A DNA stretch of 64,000 bases from NCBI RefSeq assembly GCF_003111645.1, contig NZ_CP022187.1, forward strand, positions 1,860,001 through 1,924,000, written 5' to 3'. This DNA comes from Parazoarcus communis. GTDB taxonomy: Bacteria; Pseudomonadota; Gammaproteobacteria; Burkholderiales; Rhodocyclaceae. Under the pieces are notes generated by a model that did no database searches, was not told the origin of the DNA, and saw only the letters and a list, made by a program, of their open reading frames with translations. Below are positions 19,042 to 28,625 of this stretch, in pieces. The translations under genes and the position numbers were made by a program. Within the stretch, counting starts at the first letter, position 1. Each line of letters begins with the position of its first letter.

Positions 19042-19929
19042 CTACAGCGTTTCGTCCAGCATCCGCGCCACACCGTCCTGCCATGGCGGCAGGCTCAGAC
19101 CGAAGGCGGCGCTCAGCCTGGTGGTATCAAGGCGAGAGTTGAGCGGCCGTGCGGCCGGCGTGGGGTAGTCAGTGGTGGGAATCGGTGCGATCTCGCCCAC
19201 CTTCAGCGCCACACCGCGCGCACGCGCAGCCTCGATCACGAATTCCGCATAGCCATGCCAGCTGGTTTCGCCAGCGGCCGCCAGGTGGTAGGTGCCCGAC
19301 AGCTCAGGGCGTGCGCGCAGGCTGCGCACGGCATGGGCGCTGACGTCCGCGATCAGCTCGGCCCCCGTCGGCGCACCGATCTGGTCCGCGATCACGGTCA
19401 GGCGCTCGCGCTCGGCCGCGAGGCGCAGCATTGTCCTGGCGAAGTTGCCACCACGGGCCGCATACACCCACGATGTGCGGAAAATCAGGTGCCTGCAGCC
19501 GCTGGCGCGAATGGCCTCTTCACCATCGAGCTTGCTGCGGCCATACACCGACAGCGGGCCCGTGGCATCGTCTTCCTGCCACGGCGTGCTGCCGCTGCCG
19601 TCGAACACGTAGTCGGTGGAATAGTGCACCAGCACCGCCCCCCGGCTCACGGCCGCCTGGGCCAGCACGCCGGGCGCATCGGCATTGATGCGCTGCGCCA
19701 GTTCGGCCTCGCTCTCGGCCTTGTCCACCGCGGTATGCGCGGCGGCATTCACGATCACATCGGGCGCAACCGCGTCCACCGTCGTCCGCAGTGCAGCCGG
19801 ATCCGACAGATCGCCGCTCAGTCCATCCCTGCCCTGTCGCCCGAGCGCCACCAGCTCGCCCAGCGGCGCCAGCGCACGCTGCAGCTCCCAGCCCACCTGG
19901 CCATCCTTGCCCAGCAGCAGAATCTTCAT
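19042..19929 (-). CDS. rfbD: dTDP-4-dehydrorhamnose reductase
   Basis: 295-residue SDR enzyme, the final step to dTDP-L-rhamnose. Rossmann motif [18 protein letters not shown] at the N terminus, [18 protein letters not shown], the [10 protein letters not shown] motif and the YGRSKLDGE catalytic Tyr/Lys are all present. The start overlaps the rfbB stop (ATGA). An 88-bp gap separates it from rfbA. Confidence 0.95.
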   Translation of the reverse strand: MKILLLGKDGQVGWELQRALAPLGELVALGRQGRDGLSGDLSDPAALRTTVDAVAPDVIVNAAAHTAVDKAESEAELAQRINADAPGVLAQAAVSRGAVLVHYSTDYVFDGSGSTPWQEDDATGPLSVYGRSKLDGEEAIRASGCRHLIFRTSWVYAARGGNFARTMLRLAAERERLTVIADQIGAPTGAELIADVSAHAVRSLRARPELSGTYHLAAAGETSWHGYAEFVIEAARARGVALKVGEIAPIPTTDYPTPAARPLNSRLDTTRLSAAFGLSLPPWQDGVARMLDETL

Positions 19930-21005
19930 GCGTGCGAATCCTTCGCATCGCGGCCCGCGTAGTTTGCCGACACCCACTCGCGGTAGGCGCCGCTCTGCAC
20001 ATTGGCCACCCACTCGGGATTGGCCAGGTACCACTCGACCGTCTTGCGAATGCCGGTCTCGAATGTTTCGGCCGGGCGCCAGCCCAGCTCACGCTCGACC
20101 TTGCGCGCATCGATTGCATAGCGCCGGTCATGCCCGGGGCGGTCGGTCACATAGGTAATCAGGCGGCTGTAGCTGCCGGCCGCATCCGGCTTCAACTCGT
20201 CGAGCAGCGCGCACACGGTATGCACGATGTCGAGGTTGGGCTTCTCGTTCCAGCCCCCGATGTTGTACGTCTCGCCAAGGCGGCCGTTCTGCAGCACCGC
20301 GCGAATCGCGCTGCAGTGATCCTTTACGTACAGCCAGTCACGCACGTTCTGTCCGTCGCCGTAGATCGGCAGCGGCTTGCCCGCGAGGGCATTGACGATC
20401 ATCAGCGGGATCAGTTTTTCGGGGAAATGGTAAGGACCATAGTTGTTCGAGCAATTGGTCGTCACCACCGGCAGGCCGTAGGTGTGAAACCACGCCCGCA
20501 CCAGGTGATCGGACGCCGCCTTGCTCGCCGAGTACGGGCTGTTGGGCTCGTACGCATGGGTCTCCGCAAAGGGCGCCTCGTGCGCGGCGAGCGAGCCATA
20601 CACCTCGTCGGTGCTCACATGATGAAAGCGGAACGCCGCCTTGGCCTCGCCTTCGAGCGCGCCCCAGTAGGCGCGCGCGGCCTCGAGCAGGGTGAAGGTG
20701 CCTTCGACGTTGGTGCGCATGAACTCGCCCGGGCCGTGGATCGAGCGATCCACGTGACTCTCGGCAGCAAAGTGCACGATCGCACGCGGCCGGTGCTCTG
20801 CCAGCAGACGATCGACCAGTTCGCGATCGCAGATGTCGCCCTGCACGAAGACGTGACGCGTGTCGCTGTCAAGCGACTTCAGTGTCTCCAGATTGCCCGC
20901 ATAGGTGAGCTTGTCGAGGTTCACCACCGGCTCGCCGGTTTCGGCAATCCAGTCGAGAACGAAATTGCCGCCAATGAAGCCCGCACCGCCGGTTACCAGA
21001 ATCAC
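19926..21005 (-). CDS. rfbB: dTDP-glucose 4,6-dehydratase
   Basis: 359-residue extended SDR, second pathway step and first gene of the rfbBDAC operon. [12 protein letters not shown] nucleotide site, [12 protein letters not shown], the [11 protein letters not shown] motif and the [15 protein letters not shown] catalytic Tyr-x3-Lys are intact. Supplies rhamnose donors for the EPS glycosyltransferases further along (inference), although LPS use is equally possible. The 148-bp gap upstream holds no further gene. Confidence 0.96.
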   Translation of the reverse strand: MILVTGGAGFIGGNFVLDWIAETGEPVVNLDKLTYAGNLETLKSLDSDTRHVFVQGDICDRELVDRLLAEHRPRAIVHFAAESHVDRSIHGPGEFMRTNVEGTFTLLEAARAYWGALEGEAKAAFRFHHVSTDEVYGSLAAHEAPFAETHAYEPNSPYSASKAASDHLVRAWFHTYGLPVVTTNCSNNYGPYHFPEKLIPLMIVNALAGKPLPIYGDGQNVRDWLYVKDHCSAIRAVLQNGRLGETYNIGGWNEKPNLDIVHTVCALLDELKPDAAGSYSRLITYVTDRPGHDRRYAIDARKVERELGWRPAETFETGIRKTVEWYLANPEWVANVQSGAYREWVSANYAGRDAKDSHA

Positions 21006-21153
21006 GCCTTTACTCCCTGATCTTCCATGCTACAAAGATACCAGAGAAATATTGCATCGCACCAATTGAAAGCGCAATTCGTTCGAACAGGCAGCATCCA
21101 ATCCGGACTATTTCCCCGATTTCGAAGGCACGGCGGCGCTTTCCACACGGAAT

Positions 21154-22662
21154 CTACATTGGCTCGCCGCGCAGCGCGCTCAGATGCCAGTTGTAGACCT
21201 CTTCCAGCAGATGCGGCGTGTGCTTGCCCGGCGACTGATCCAGCGCACGATTGTAGTAGTCGCGCAGCGCCGGCTTGAAGTTGGGGTGGGCGCAGTTCTC
21301 GATCACGGCCTTCGCACGCTGGCGCGGCGACAGCCCGCGCAGATCGGCCAGGCCCTGCTCGGTGACCAGCACCTGCACGTCGTGCTCGGTGTGATCCACG
21401 TGCGACACCATCGGCACGATGCAGGAGATCGCACCGCCCTTGGCCTGCGACGGCGTCATGAAGATCGACAGGTAGCCGTTGCGCGCAAAGTCGCCCGAGC
21501 CGCCGATACCGTTCATGATCTGCGAGCCCATCACATGGGTCGAATTCACGTTGCCGTAGATGTCGGCCTCGATCATGCCGTTCATTGCAATTACACCCAG
21601 GCGGCGGATCACCTCGGGGTGATTGCTGATCTCCTGCGCTCTCAGGATGATGCGGTCGTGATAGAAATCGAGATTTGCATTGAGCTCACCGAGCGCGTCG
21701 CTGCTGAGCGAAAACGCGGTCGCCGATGCACAGGTCAGCTTGCCCGACTTGAGCATCTCCAGCATGCCGTCCTGCAGCACCTCGGTGTAGGCGGTCAGGT
21801 TCTCGAACGGGCCATCGTTGAGGCCGGCCATCACCGCGTTGGCGATGTTGCCCACACCCGACTGCAGCGGCAGCAGGTTGGCCGGCAGGCGCCCCTTCTT
21901 CACTTCGTGCTTGAAGAACTCAAGGATGTGCCCGGCGATCAGGCGCGAGTTCTCGTCCGGCGGCGAGAACGCCGTGTTGCGATCCGGGCTGTGGGTCTCG
22001 ACAATCGCCACGATCTTGCTGGGGTCGCAACGCAGATAGGGCTCGCCGATGCGATCCGACACCTTGACCAGCGGAATCGGCTTGCGGTTGGGCGGCAGCT
22101 GGGTACCGTAATAGATGTCGTGCATGCCCTCGAGGCGGCTGTTCTGCCACGAGTTCACCTCGAGAATCACCTTGTCGGCCTGATCCAGCCAGGTCTTGTT
22201 GTTACCGATCGACGACGACGGAATCAGACGACCATCCTCGAGAATGCCGCCCACTTCCACCACGGCAACGTCGAGCTTGCCGAGAAAGCCGGACCAGACG
22301 AACTGCGCAACGTGCGACAGATGGATGTCGATGTACTCCATCTCGCCGGCGTTGATACGCTTGCGGCACGCCGGATCGGACTGGTAGGGCAGACGCATCT
22401 CGATGCCATCGACAGCGGCCAATGCACCGTCGAGCTCGGGCGCCGTCGACGCCCCTGTCCATACCCCGACCCTGAACCGCTCGCCCTTGGCATTGGCGGT
22501 CGTGATGCGCTCGGCCAGCGCCGCAGGCAGCACCTTGGGATACCCCGATCCGGTGAAGCCGCTCATGCCGACGTTGGCACCGTTTTGGATAAGGCGTGCG
22601 GCCTCCGCGGCCGACATGATCTTGCTGCGCAGGGCGGAACACTGGATACGGGATTCGCTCAT
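21154..22662 (-). CDS. Acetyl-CoA hydrolase/transferase family protein, probably succinyl-CoA:acetate CoA-transferase
   Basis: 502-residue class I CoA-transferase of the AarC/Cat1 (SCACT) type, moving CoA between short-chain acids. NVGMSGFTGSGYPKVLPAAL near the N terminus, the central FSPPDENSRLIAGHILEFF, the MGSQIMNGIGGSGDFARNG oxyanion glycine motif and the C-terminal EQGLADLRGLSPRQRAKAVIENCAHP are characteristic. ATG 22662 (MSESRIQ) has AAAGAG upstream. Substrate is inferred from family. It diverges from a LysR gene, which may regulate it. Confidence 0.88.
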   Translation of the reverse strand: MSESRIQCSALRSKIMSAAEAARLIQNGANVGMSGFTGSGYPKVLPAALAERITTANAKGERFRVGVWTGASTAPELDGALAAVDGIEMRLPYQSDPACRKRINAGEMEYIDIHLSHVAQFVWSGFLGKLDVAVVEVGGILEDGRLIPSSSIGNNKTWLDQADKVILEVNSWQNSRLEGMHDIYYGTQLPPNRKPIPLVKVSDRIGEPYLRCDPSKIVAIVETHSPDRNTAFSPPDENSRLIAGHILEFFKHEVKKGRLPANLLPLQSGVGNIANAVMAGLNDGPFENLTAYTEVLQDGMLEMLKSGKLTCASATAFSLSSDALGELNANLDFYHDRIILRAQEISNHPEVIRRLGVIAMNGMIEADIYGNVNSTHVMGSQIMNGIGGSGDFARNGYLSIFMTPSQAKGGAISCIVPMVSHVDHTEHDVQVLVTEQGLADLRGLSPRQRAKAVIENCAHPNFKPALRDYYNRALDQSPGKHTPHLLEEVYNWHLSALRGEPM

Positions 22663-22892
22663 CGTCTGCTCTTTCAGAAGGGGCCAAAAGAAACGCGCCA
22701 TGCGGTGAGGCAATGGCGCGTGCTTCGATTGCTCGAAGGGTTCCCGAGGCGTCCGAGGGAGGGGACAGCTTCGGGAGGGCAACGCTGATTCATGCGGGAC
22801 GCAGTCTAGTTAGTGCTTGGTGTGCGCACAAACGACCATTTATTATTCGACGCATTAGCAGAACTTAATCATCAAACCATGATCAGGCAGCC

Positions 22893-23858
22893 ATGAGCTA
22901 CGAGCTTCCCAGTCTTGCCCTGCTGCGCACCTTCGAAGCCGCCGCCCGCCACCTGAGCTTCAAGAAGGCGGCAGACGAGATCTGCGTCACACCCGCGGCC
23001 GTGAGTCAGCAGATGAAAGCACTGGAAGATTATCTGGGCGTGCCGCTGTTCCACCGCCGGGTGCGGGCGCTGGAGCTTACCGAACATGGCAGCACCCTGC
23101 TGCCGGGTGTGCGCGACGCCTTCGAGCGCCTCGCCGTCGCGGTCGACCATACCCGGCGCGTCACCCCCGGCCCGCTCACCGTCACTGCCCCGCCCTCCTT
23201 CGCCAGCCACTGGCTGCTGCCGCGCCTGCCGCGCTTCAACGTTGCCCATCCAGACATCGAGCTGCGCCTGTCGAGCACCTCGGACACCGTCGACCACAAG
23301 GGCGAGGCCGCCGTGCTCGGCAAGCTGCATCCAGCGCGCACGGAAGTCGCCATTCTTTATGGCAAAGGTCACTATCCAGGCTATGTGGTGGTCCCGATCT
23401 TCACACCCGACTATGTGCCGGTATGCACGCCCGCGCTACAACGCGCTGCGGCACTCCAAACCCCGGCCAACCTGGCCGGACAAGTGCTCATCCACGACGA
23501 CACACTGAGCGAAGACGGTCGCGACAGGCATTCAAGGTCGGGTTGGGCAGAGTGGCTTCGGCTCGCGGGCGCATCGAACATCGACAGTCGCCGGGGGCCG
23601 CATTTTTCCAACGCGGCACTTGCACTGGAAGCCGCCCAGGCCGGCCACGGCATCGCGCTCGCGCCGCGCCCGCTGATCGATTCACGCGTCGCCGAAGGCA
23701 AGCTCGTCGTTCCCTTCAACATCACCCTGCCCTCGCCCAGCACCTACTATCTGGTCATGCACGAAGCGATGCAGCACCAGCCAGCCGTCGACGCGTTTCA
23801 GCATTGGTTGCTGGCGGAAGCATCGGCGCTACAAAAGCGTCAGCTTTATCGCACCTGA
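22893..23858 (+). CDS. LysR-family transcriptional regulator (GcvA-like)
   Basis: 321 residues: N-terminal winged HTH (LLRTFEAAARHLSFKKAADEICVTPAAVSQQMKALED, split over residues 9-45) and a LysR substrate-binding domain of GcvA style. It diverges from the CoA-transferase gene across 230 bp. That gap contains GTGC-N9-GCAC (22813-22829), a possible dyad operator. Probably controls the CoA-transferase and itself (inference); the ligand is unknown. Its 3' end overlaps a small opposite-strand ORF by 30 bp. Confidence 0.88.
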   Translation: MSYELPSLALLRTFEAAARHLSFKKAADEICVTPAAVSQQMKALEDYLGVPLFHRRVRALELTEHGSTLLPGVRDAFERLAVAVDHTRRVTPGPLTVTAPPSFASHWLLPRLPRFNVAHPDIELRLSSTSDTVDHKGEAAVLGKLHPARTEVAILYGKGHYPGYVVVPIFTPDYVPVCTPALQRAAALQTPANLAGQVLIHDDTLSEDGRDRHSRSGWAEWLRLAGASNIDSRRGPHFSNAALALEAAQAGHGIALAPRPLIDSRVAEGKLVVPFNITLPSPSTYYLVMHEAMQHQPAVDAFQHWLLAEASALQKRQLYRT

Positions 23859-24098
23859 ACAAACAAACAGGACTGCACCGCCGCGCAGACACAGTTCGTC
23901 CCAGCGGTTCCAGCCCGTGCCCAGGTCGTCGATCTGCTCGGTGACCAGGGGGATGGTCTCCTGGTCGATGCGTGCATGGCTGTGTTCAAGGATGTCCCGC
24001 AGGCTTGCCGCCTCACGCATCAGACCGTTTACCCGGAATGCCGGACGCAGAAGCAGCAACCCGCCAATGAACGCCAGCATTTCGGCCAGCAATGCCAT
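23829..24098 (-). CDS. Hypothetical small membrane protein
   Basis: 89 residues from the ATG at 24098 (MALLAEMLAFIGGLLLL). Two hydrophobic stretches, at the N terminus and at the C terminus (LCLRGGAVLFVCSGAIKLTLL), flank a polar middle. The family is not recognised. The end overlaps the lysR stop on the other strand. It follows the toxin-antitoxin pair on the same strand, 7 bp after the antitoxin stop, so it may be co-transcribed. An in-frame upstream start at 24143 would overlap the antitoxin gene. Confidence 0.4.
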   Translation of the reverse strand: MALLAEMLAFIGGLLLLRPAFRVNGLMREAASLRDILEHSHARIDQETIPLVTEQIDDLGTGWNRWDELCLRGGAVLFVCSGAIKLTLL

Positions 24099-24105
24099 TG
24101 AAATC

Positions 24106-24453
24106 TCAGAGCACGGTGTGCAGCAACAAGGTTCGACCATCAATCACAACGGCCTTGTCATCAACGGCTGTCGCCTTGCGCGCAAACCCAATCACAACCT
24201 CCATACCCTGCGCATGTGCAAGGGTCTCGAGCTGGGAAATCGTGATGCCTCTCGGCGCCTGACCGCCCTCGTAACGGCTGATTTCAGACTGTTGAACGCC
24301 GCTGCTCGCCGCCAGGTCACGTTGCGTCAGCCCGACCGTTTCGCGCAGTTCCCGCAACAGAAGGCCCATCTTCTCGGCGGCAGTCGCACCTTCGTAGCCC
24401 TCTTGAACCAGAGGATCACGAAGAAGTTCGTCTTCCAGCATACTCAATCTCAT
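24106..24453 (-). CDS. XRE-family HTH antitoxin (HigA-like)
   Basis: 115 residues with a central helix-turn-helix (LRETVGLTQRDLAASSGVQQSEISRYEGG) and a C-terminal beta-rich tail (EVVIGFARKATAVDDKAVVIDGR). Size, fold and position directly after a small basic protein gene fit the antitoxin of a type II system in HigBA (toxin-first) order. It would repress the operon and neutralise the toxin. An ordinary XRE regulator is the alternative. Confidence 0.7.
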   Translation of the reverse strand: MRLSMLEDELLRDPLVQEGYEGATAAEKMGLLLRELRETVGLTQRDLAASSGVQQSEISRYEGGQAPRGITISQLETLAHAQGMEVVIGFARKATAVDDKAVVIDGRTLLLHTVL

Positions 24454-24470
24454 TGCAAAACTCCTGAAGG

Positions 24471-24815
24471 CTATGTTCGTTGGACTGCACGAGCGATCGC
24501 GGCGTTCAAAGCGCCAGCCGAGAGGGCCTCGGCGATGAAGTCATCAAACGCGGCGACACTCAGCAGTACCAATGCCCGCCCCTTGAGCACAAACACGGCG
24601 GTAACGCCACAGCGTCCGACACAAAGACTGATCGCATACAGGCGCTCTCCGGAACGAAGATCGTGGCGCCTGAAAGCCGAATCGAGCCGCCCAGCCCGAA
24701 GTGCTTCATGGCGCTTCCTGATGAGTGCACCGACCGCTCTCGAAAAATCGCCCCTGCGCGCATTGATTGCGCACATTTCAGCTATCGCATCCTGGTGGGC
24801 GTCGCCGTCCGTCAT
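24471..24815 (-). CDS. Probable type II toxin (HigB/RelE-like)
   Basis: About 114 residues; the first gene of a pair with an XRE antitoxin 17 bp downstream. The middle is basic (RAVGALIRKRHEALRAGRLDSAFRRHDLRSGERLYAIS), followed by hydrophobic beta strands (GVTAVFVLKGRALVLLSVAAF), the layout of RelE/HigB RNases. No catalytic signature was confidently identified, so the call rests mainly on context. GGAGG lies 7 nt before the second of two tandem ATGs, which is taken as the start. Confidence 0.5.
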   Translation of the reverse strand: MTDGDAHQDAIAEMCAINARRGDFSRAVGALIRKRHEALRAGRLDSAFRRHDLRSGERLYAISLCVGRCGVTAVFVLKGRALVLLSVAAFDDFIAEALSAGALNAAIARAVQRT

Positions 24816-24861
24816 CATTGGCCTCCGATGAGATTATGGGCTTTTTCACATCAAATACAAG

Positions 24862-26274
24862 TCACTCCGCATTCAGCACCACCACCCGCCGATCCGTCTC
24901 GTTCCACAAACGCTTGCCCAGCGCCCGCCGGGCCTCGTCGTCGCCGTGGATCAGGCGCACTTCGGATGGCAGATGGCGCATGCGGGTGACGAAACGGACG
25001 AGGTCGTTCTGGTCGGCGTGGGCGGAATAGCCCGACAGGGTGTGGATGGCCGCCCTGATGTCGATGCGCTCGCCGTCGAGATCGACGTAGCCGCCACGCG
25101 GCCCGTAGGTCTGGATGTCGCTGCCTGGCGTGCCTTTCGCCTGATAGCCCACGAACAGCACATCGTGGCGCGGGTCATGGAGCATGGCCTTGAGGTAGTT
25201 CAGCACCCGCCCGCCGGTACACATGCCACTGGCGGCGATGACGATGGCCGGCTCGCCGCTGCGTGCGAGCCTGCGCACGTTGGCCATGTGGGCATCGTGT
25301 CCGTCGATTGCCACCAGCTGATCGAAGGCCAGCGGCTTGCGACCGGCGCGGACACGGGCCAGCGCCTCGGCGTCCCAGAACGGTTGCAGCTCGCGATAGA
25401 GCTGGGTAAAGCGCCCGGCCAGCGGTGAATCGAGATGGATCGGCAGCTTTTCCCATGCCGCCGCGTGCGGGCCGGGCTTCCTGCGCTGGCGATGCAGGAT
25501 GTCCTCGAACTCGTACAGCAACTCCTGCGTGCGACCGATGCTGAACGCTGGCACGATCACCGTGCCGCCATTGCCCAGCGCCCGCTCCACCACCGCCTGC
25601 AGGCGATCGCGTCGCGTCGCCCGGCTTTCGTGCACGCGGTCGCCGTAGGTGCTCTCCAGCACAACCACGTCCGCACGATAGGGCGGTTGCGGCGTCGGCA
25701 GCAGGGGCGCGTGCGGGGCGCCGAGGTCGCCCGAGAACAGCACCCGCACAGGGGCCTCGTCCGCACGCCGGATCTCGCACTCGACATAGGCCGAGCCCAG
25801 AATATGGCCCGCGCGTTGCAGACGGATGCGGCAACTGGCCTGCGAACTGCTGAACACTGTGTACCAGGTGCGCCAGGGCAGCGGCCGGATGCGGGACTCC
25901 AGCAGTTTGAGATAGCGCTCGACCAGTTGCCGGTCACGGCTGATACCCAGTTGGAACGCATCGGCCAGCACCACCGGCAGCAATCGCGCCGAAGGCTCGC
26001 TGCACAGGATCGGCCCCTTGAAGCCTGCCGCCAGCAACCAGGGAATACGGCCAACGTGGTCGATGTGCACATGGGTGGCGACCAGCGCCTGAATACCATC
26101 TACCGCAAACGGGATGTCCGGCTGCCCCGCGCCGGACAGGCCATCCGGCGCTGTTTCCGCCCCCTGGAACAGACCGCAATCAATCAGCAGGCTGCGCGCA
26201 TCGTCAATGAACAGCTGATGGCACGACCCGGTTACGCCTCTGAAGGCGCCGTGATGAATGATGTTTGCATGCAT
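24862..26274 (-). CDS. MBL-fold beta-CASP ribonuclease family protein
   Basis: 470 residues. Metallo-beta-lactamase core with HVHIDHVGRIPWLLAAGF (HxHxDH) and GHILGSAYVECEI. A beta-CASP insert contains VPAFSIGRTQELLYEFEDIL and ASGMCTGGRVLNYLKAMLHD, and the C-terminal RMM-like segment ends with GYSAHADQNDLVRFV. The family (YSH1/CPSF73-like, bacterial RNA-specificity type) acts as an RNA endonuclease or exonuclease in the cytoplasm. All metal ligands look intact. Its cellular target here is unknown. Confidence 0.85.
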   Translation of the reverse strand: MHANIIHHGAFRGVTGSCHQLFIDDARSLLIDCGLFQGAETAPDGLSGAGQPDIPFAVDGIQALVATHVHIDHVGRIPWLLAAGFKGPILCSEPSARLLPVVLADAFQLGISRDRQLVERYLKLLESRIRPLPWRTWYTVFSSSQASCRIRLQRAGHILGSAYVECEIRRADEAPVRVLFSGDLGAPHAPLLPTPQPPYRADVVVLESTYGDRVHESRATRRDRLQAVVERALGNGGTVIVPAFSIGRTQELLYEFEDILHRQRRKPGPHAAAWEKLPIHLDSPLAGRFTQLYRELQPFWDAEALARVRAGRKPLAFDQLVAIDGHDAHMANVRRLARSGEPAIVIAASGMCTGGRVLNYLKAMLHDPRHDVLFVGYQAKGTPGSDIQTYGPRGGYVDLDGERIDIRAAIHTLSGYSAHADQNDLVRFVTRMRHLPSEVRLIHGDDEARRALGKRLWNETDRRVVVLNAE

Positions 26275-26413
26275 CGCGGCATTCTAGAGGCTGCGAATAC
26301 TGCGATCAATACACAATCAGCATATGCAGAAACCGGCAGCTGCACGCACGTACACCAAGACCGGGCGGTGCGACACGCAAACTGAAGCGTCATGCACCGC
26401 CCCCCACGCAAGC

Positions 26414-27079
26414 CTACCGATTGCGCCGGCGTGCAATGGTGCCCAGCAGGCCGAGACCGGCAAGCATCATCGCGTAGGTCTCGGGCTCGGGCACAGCAGT
26501 CACACTGGTATCGGTTCGCAGCGTGCTGACGAAACTCTCGCTATTGCTGCCGAGCGAAATCACATGCAGGCCAACACGCAGATCTCCCGAACTGATGCCA
26601 GATACCACATCCGAGAAACTCGTGCCGCTCGTGAGATCGAAGCTCACCGTGAGCGTCTCCCCCGTATTCACACCGTTTGACGGTTTCGGATTGGCTGCGC
26701 TCACGGAGAAATCGGATGAAAAACTCACCGTATTGCCCGACGGAACGTTGCTCGGGCTTCCACCCAGCGAAAAACTCACCCCGGAGGACGACAGAACCGT
26801 CGCTGACGAGAAGTTGAGCAGACCAAGGCCATCGAAGTACACGTTGGCGATCGAACCATCACCAACCGTGTTGCCGAACACAAAGGAAACCGCCCCCCCC
26901 AGGTCACTCAAAGAAAGTGACAATCCGGATTCAAAACTACTGCTAATACCAGAATTATTAGTAATACTTAAAAAACCGATATCTGTAGACGAAGCCTCGA
27001 CGACCGAGGCGGATGCAATCGTCGACAGCGACAACAGGAGTGCAGCAGACAGACGCTTGGGCAGGATGGCAAGTGTCAT
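26414..27079 (-). CDS. PEP-CTERM sorting domain protein
   Basis: 221-residue exported protein: signal peptide (LSAALLLSLSTIASASVVEA), Ser/Thr/Gly-rich body with few charged residues and no Cys, then the sorting signal VPEPETYAMMLAGLGLLG followed by ARRR. This VPEPxTYAMMLAGLGL form is shared with the protein at 54258 and is expected to be processed by XrtB encoded in this window. It diverges from a second PEP-CTERM gene. The upstream gap holds a tandem TGCA dyad. No enzymatic domain recognised; probably a matrix or surface protein. Confidence 0.88.
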   Translation of the reverse strand: MTLAILPKRLSAALLLSLSTIASASVVEASSTDIGFLSITNNSGISSSFESGLSLSLSDLGGAVSFVFGNTVGDGSIANVYFDGLGLLNFSSATVLSSSGVSFSLGGSPSNVPSGNTVSFSSDFSVSAANPKPSNGVNTGETLTVSFDLTSGTSFSDVVSGISSGDLRVGLHVISLGSNSESFVSTLRTDTSVTAVPEPETYAMMLAGLGLLGTIARRRNR

Positions 27080-27135
27080 GGCGTTCTCTCAAGAAGGGAG
27101 GATGGATTCGAGACTCAATCATTGCAGATTCTTGC

Positions 27136-27149
27136 TGCACTGCAATGCA
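27136..27149. promoter_or_regulatory. Tandem TGCA-N-TGCA-N-TGCA motif between divergent PEP-CTERM genes
   Basis: TGCA repeated three times at 5-bp spacing (TGCACTGCAATGCA) lies 57 bp upstream of the minus-strand PEP-CTERM start. It is the most complete example of the dyad seen at 14423, 52422 and 52506. The rest of the 338-bp gap (27080-27417) is AT-richer than its surroundings and shows no clear RpoN site. Confidence 0.4.
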
Positions 27150-27417
27150 ATTTCTCACAGGCCCTGCATTTCTCTGAACAAGTACGGAATGCGGCGCATC
27201 ACGACCAGTCAGGCATATGCTGCAGCGCACCACCAACCCGATAACTGTCGGATTTTTTTACACGCAGCAAGGCATCAGGAAGGCGACTCAAGGGCACCCG
27301 CCAGCAAACACTTGATTCGTTGGCAATTCTCCAAAAAACCAAAATATGGAACGATTTTTGCTATCTATGTCCGAACTGTCGAATTCGACATAACCGCAAC
27401 ATAGTGAGTGAAATCTC

Positions 27418-28251
27418 ATGACATTCCAGAAAATCGCAGCCGCCCTCGCACTCTGCGCCTTTACGCCGCTCTCGATGGCAGCCATCATCGCCAGCGACAA
27501 CTTCGACTACGCCACAGGCGAAGTCGCAGGCCAGAACGGCGGCAGCGGCTGGGCCGGTGCATGGTCTGCCAACACCGGCGTCACACAGGTCGTTACCCCG
27601 AGCACCTCACTCGGCGGCAGCAACGCCCTGCAGGTGACCGGCAACAACAACAATGCCGCCTACCGCCAGCTCAGCTCGGCCTTTTCCGGCAACAGCCTCT
27701 TCGTGGATTTCTACATCCAGCTCGACGCCGGTGTTCTGTCTGCAAATGACTTCCTGGGCCTGTGGCTCGATACCGCCAGCACGGGCGATCACACGAACCG
27801 TCCGAACATCGGCATCAAGGCCGACGGCAGCGGCACCAACGACGTCTTCGTCCGCACCAACGGCACGAATGGCGCTTTCGCAGCCAGCAGCAACATCGGC
27901 ACCACCAACGACATCACCTATCACATCGTCGGCCTGCTCTCCCGCACCGCACCGGGCAACTACACGAGCTTCTCGATGTGGCTCGACCCGATGTTTGCGG
28001 ACTTGAGCACGCCCGACGCCGTCATGACCGGCAACACCGGCCTGTCGCAGATCAACTACGTCGGCTTCCGCTCGGTCAACCTCGACAGCGGCGACGTGCT
28101 GCTGATCGACGGCCTCCAGCTCTCCACCACCTGGAGCGAGGCCCTGCGCATCAGCACAAGCACCACCAATGACGTACCCGAACCCGGCACCGCGGCCCTC
28201 ATCGGCCTTGGCCTGCTCGGCCTGGGTCTGTCGAAGCGTCGCAAGGCCTGA
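27418..28251 (+). CDS. PEP-CTERM sorting domain protein
   Basis: 277-residue exported protein: signal peptide (IAAALALCAFTPLSMAA), an LamG-like beta-sandwich-type body (IIASDNFDYATGEVAGQNGGSGWAGAWS; later FRSVNLDSGDVLLIDGLQLS), then VPEPGTAALIGLGLLGLGLS and KRRKA. The sorting motif differs from the TYAMMLAGLGL form of its neighbour, so it may be a weaker XrtB substrate or be served by another exosortase. A good intrinsic terminator follows. Confidence 0.88.
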   Translation: MTFQKIAAALALCAFTPLSMAAIIASDNFDYATGEVAGQNGGSGWAGAWSANTGVTQVVTPSTSLGGSNALQVTGNNNNAAYRQLSSAFSGNSLFVDFYIQLDAGVLSANDFLGLWLDTASTGDHTNRPNIGIKADGSGTNDVFVRTNGTNGAFAASSNIGTTNDITYHIVGLLSRTAPGNYTSFSMWLDPMFADLSTPDAVMTGNTGLSQINYVGFRSVNLDSGDVLLIDGLQLSTTWSEALRISTSTTNDVPEPGTAALIGLGLLGLGLSKRRKA

Positions 28252-28294
28252 ACGGACGCAAGGCACAGCGCCCATCGGGGCGCACGGCATTAAG

Positions 28295-28320
28295 AAAAGA
28301 CCGCTGCGGCGGTCTTTTTT
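28295..28320 (+). terminator. Rho-independent terminator after a PEP-CTERM gene
   Basis: Stem GACCGC / GCGGTC extended by A4/T4 pairing, 4-nt loop, followed by T6. Located 44 bp after the stop at 28251. The remaining 305 bp up to the next PEP-CTERM gene (28321-28625) show no gene and no recognised promoter. Confidence 0.85.
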
Positions 28321-28625
28321 CGTTTGGATCGGACAAGCCTTCAGTTCAGTCCCTGAACCCGCGCGGCGTCATCAGCCTGCGGCCCGCAGAATGCGAACTC
28401 AGCCGGCCTGGAGAACCGGGTATCTCTCGCGAACGCCCCTGCGCGGCGCCAGATACAGGCGTCCCCGCTCAGGGATTCACAATCCTGAAAATATCCGCGG
28501 ATATCCTTCCGAGACTGAACTCAGATTCCGCATGTCATTTTCAGGTTCGCGCCGAATGACGACCAGCAAGCTGAAATCAGCGTTGTCAGCCCGCCCCCCT
28601 TCCCTCCCGACCCAAATACACGCCC

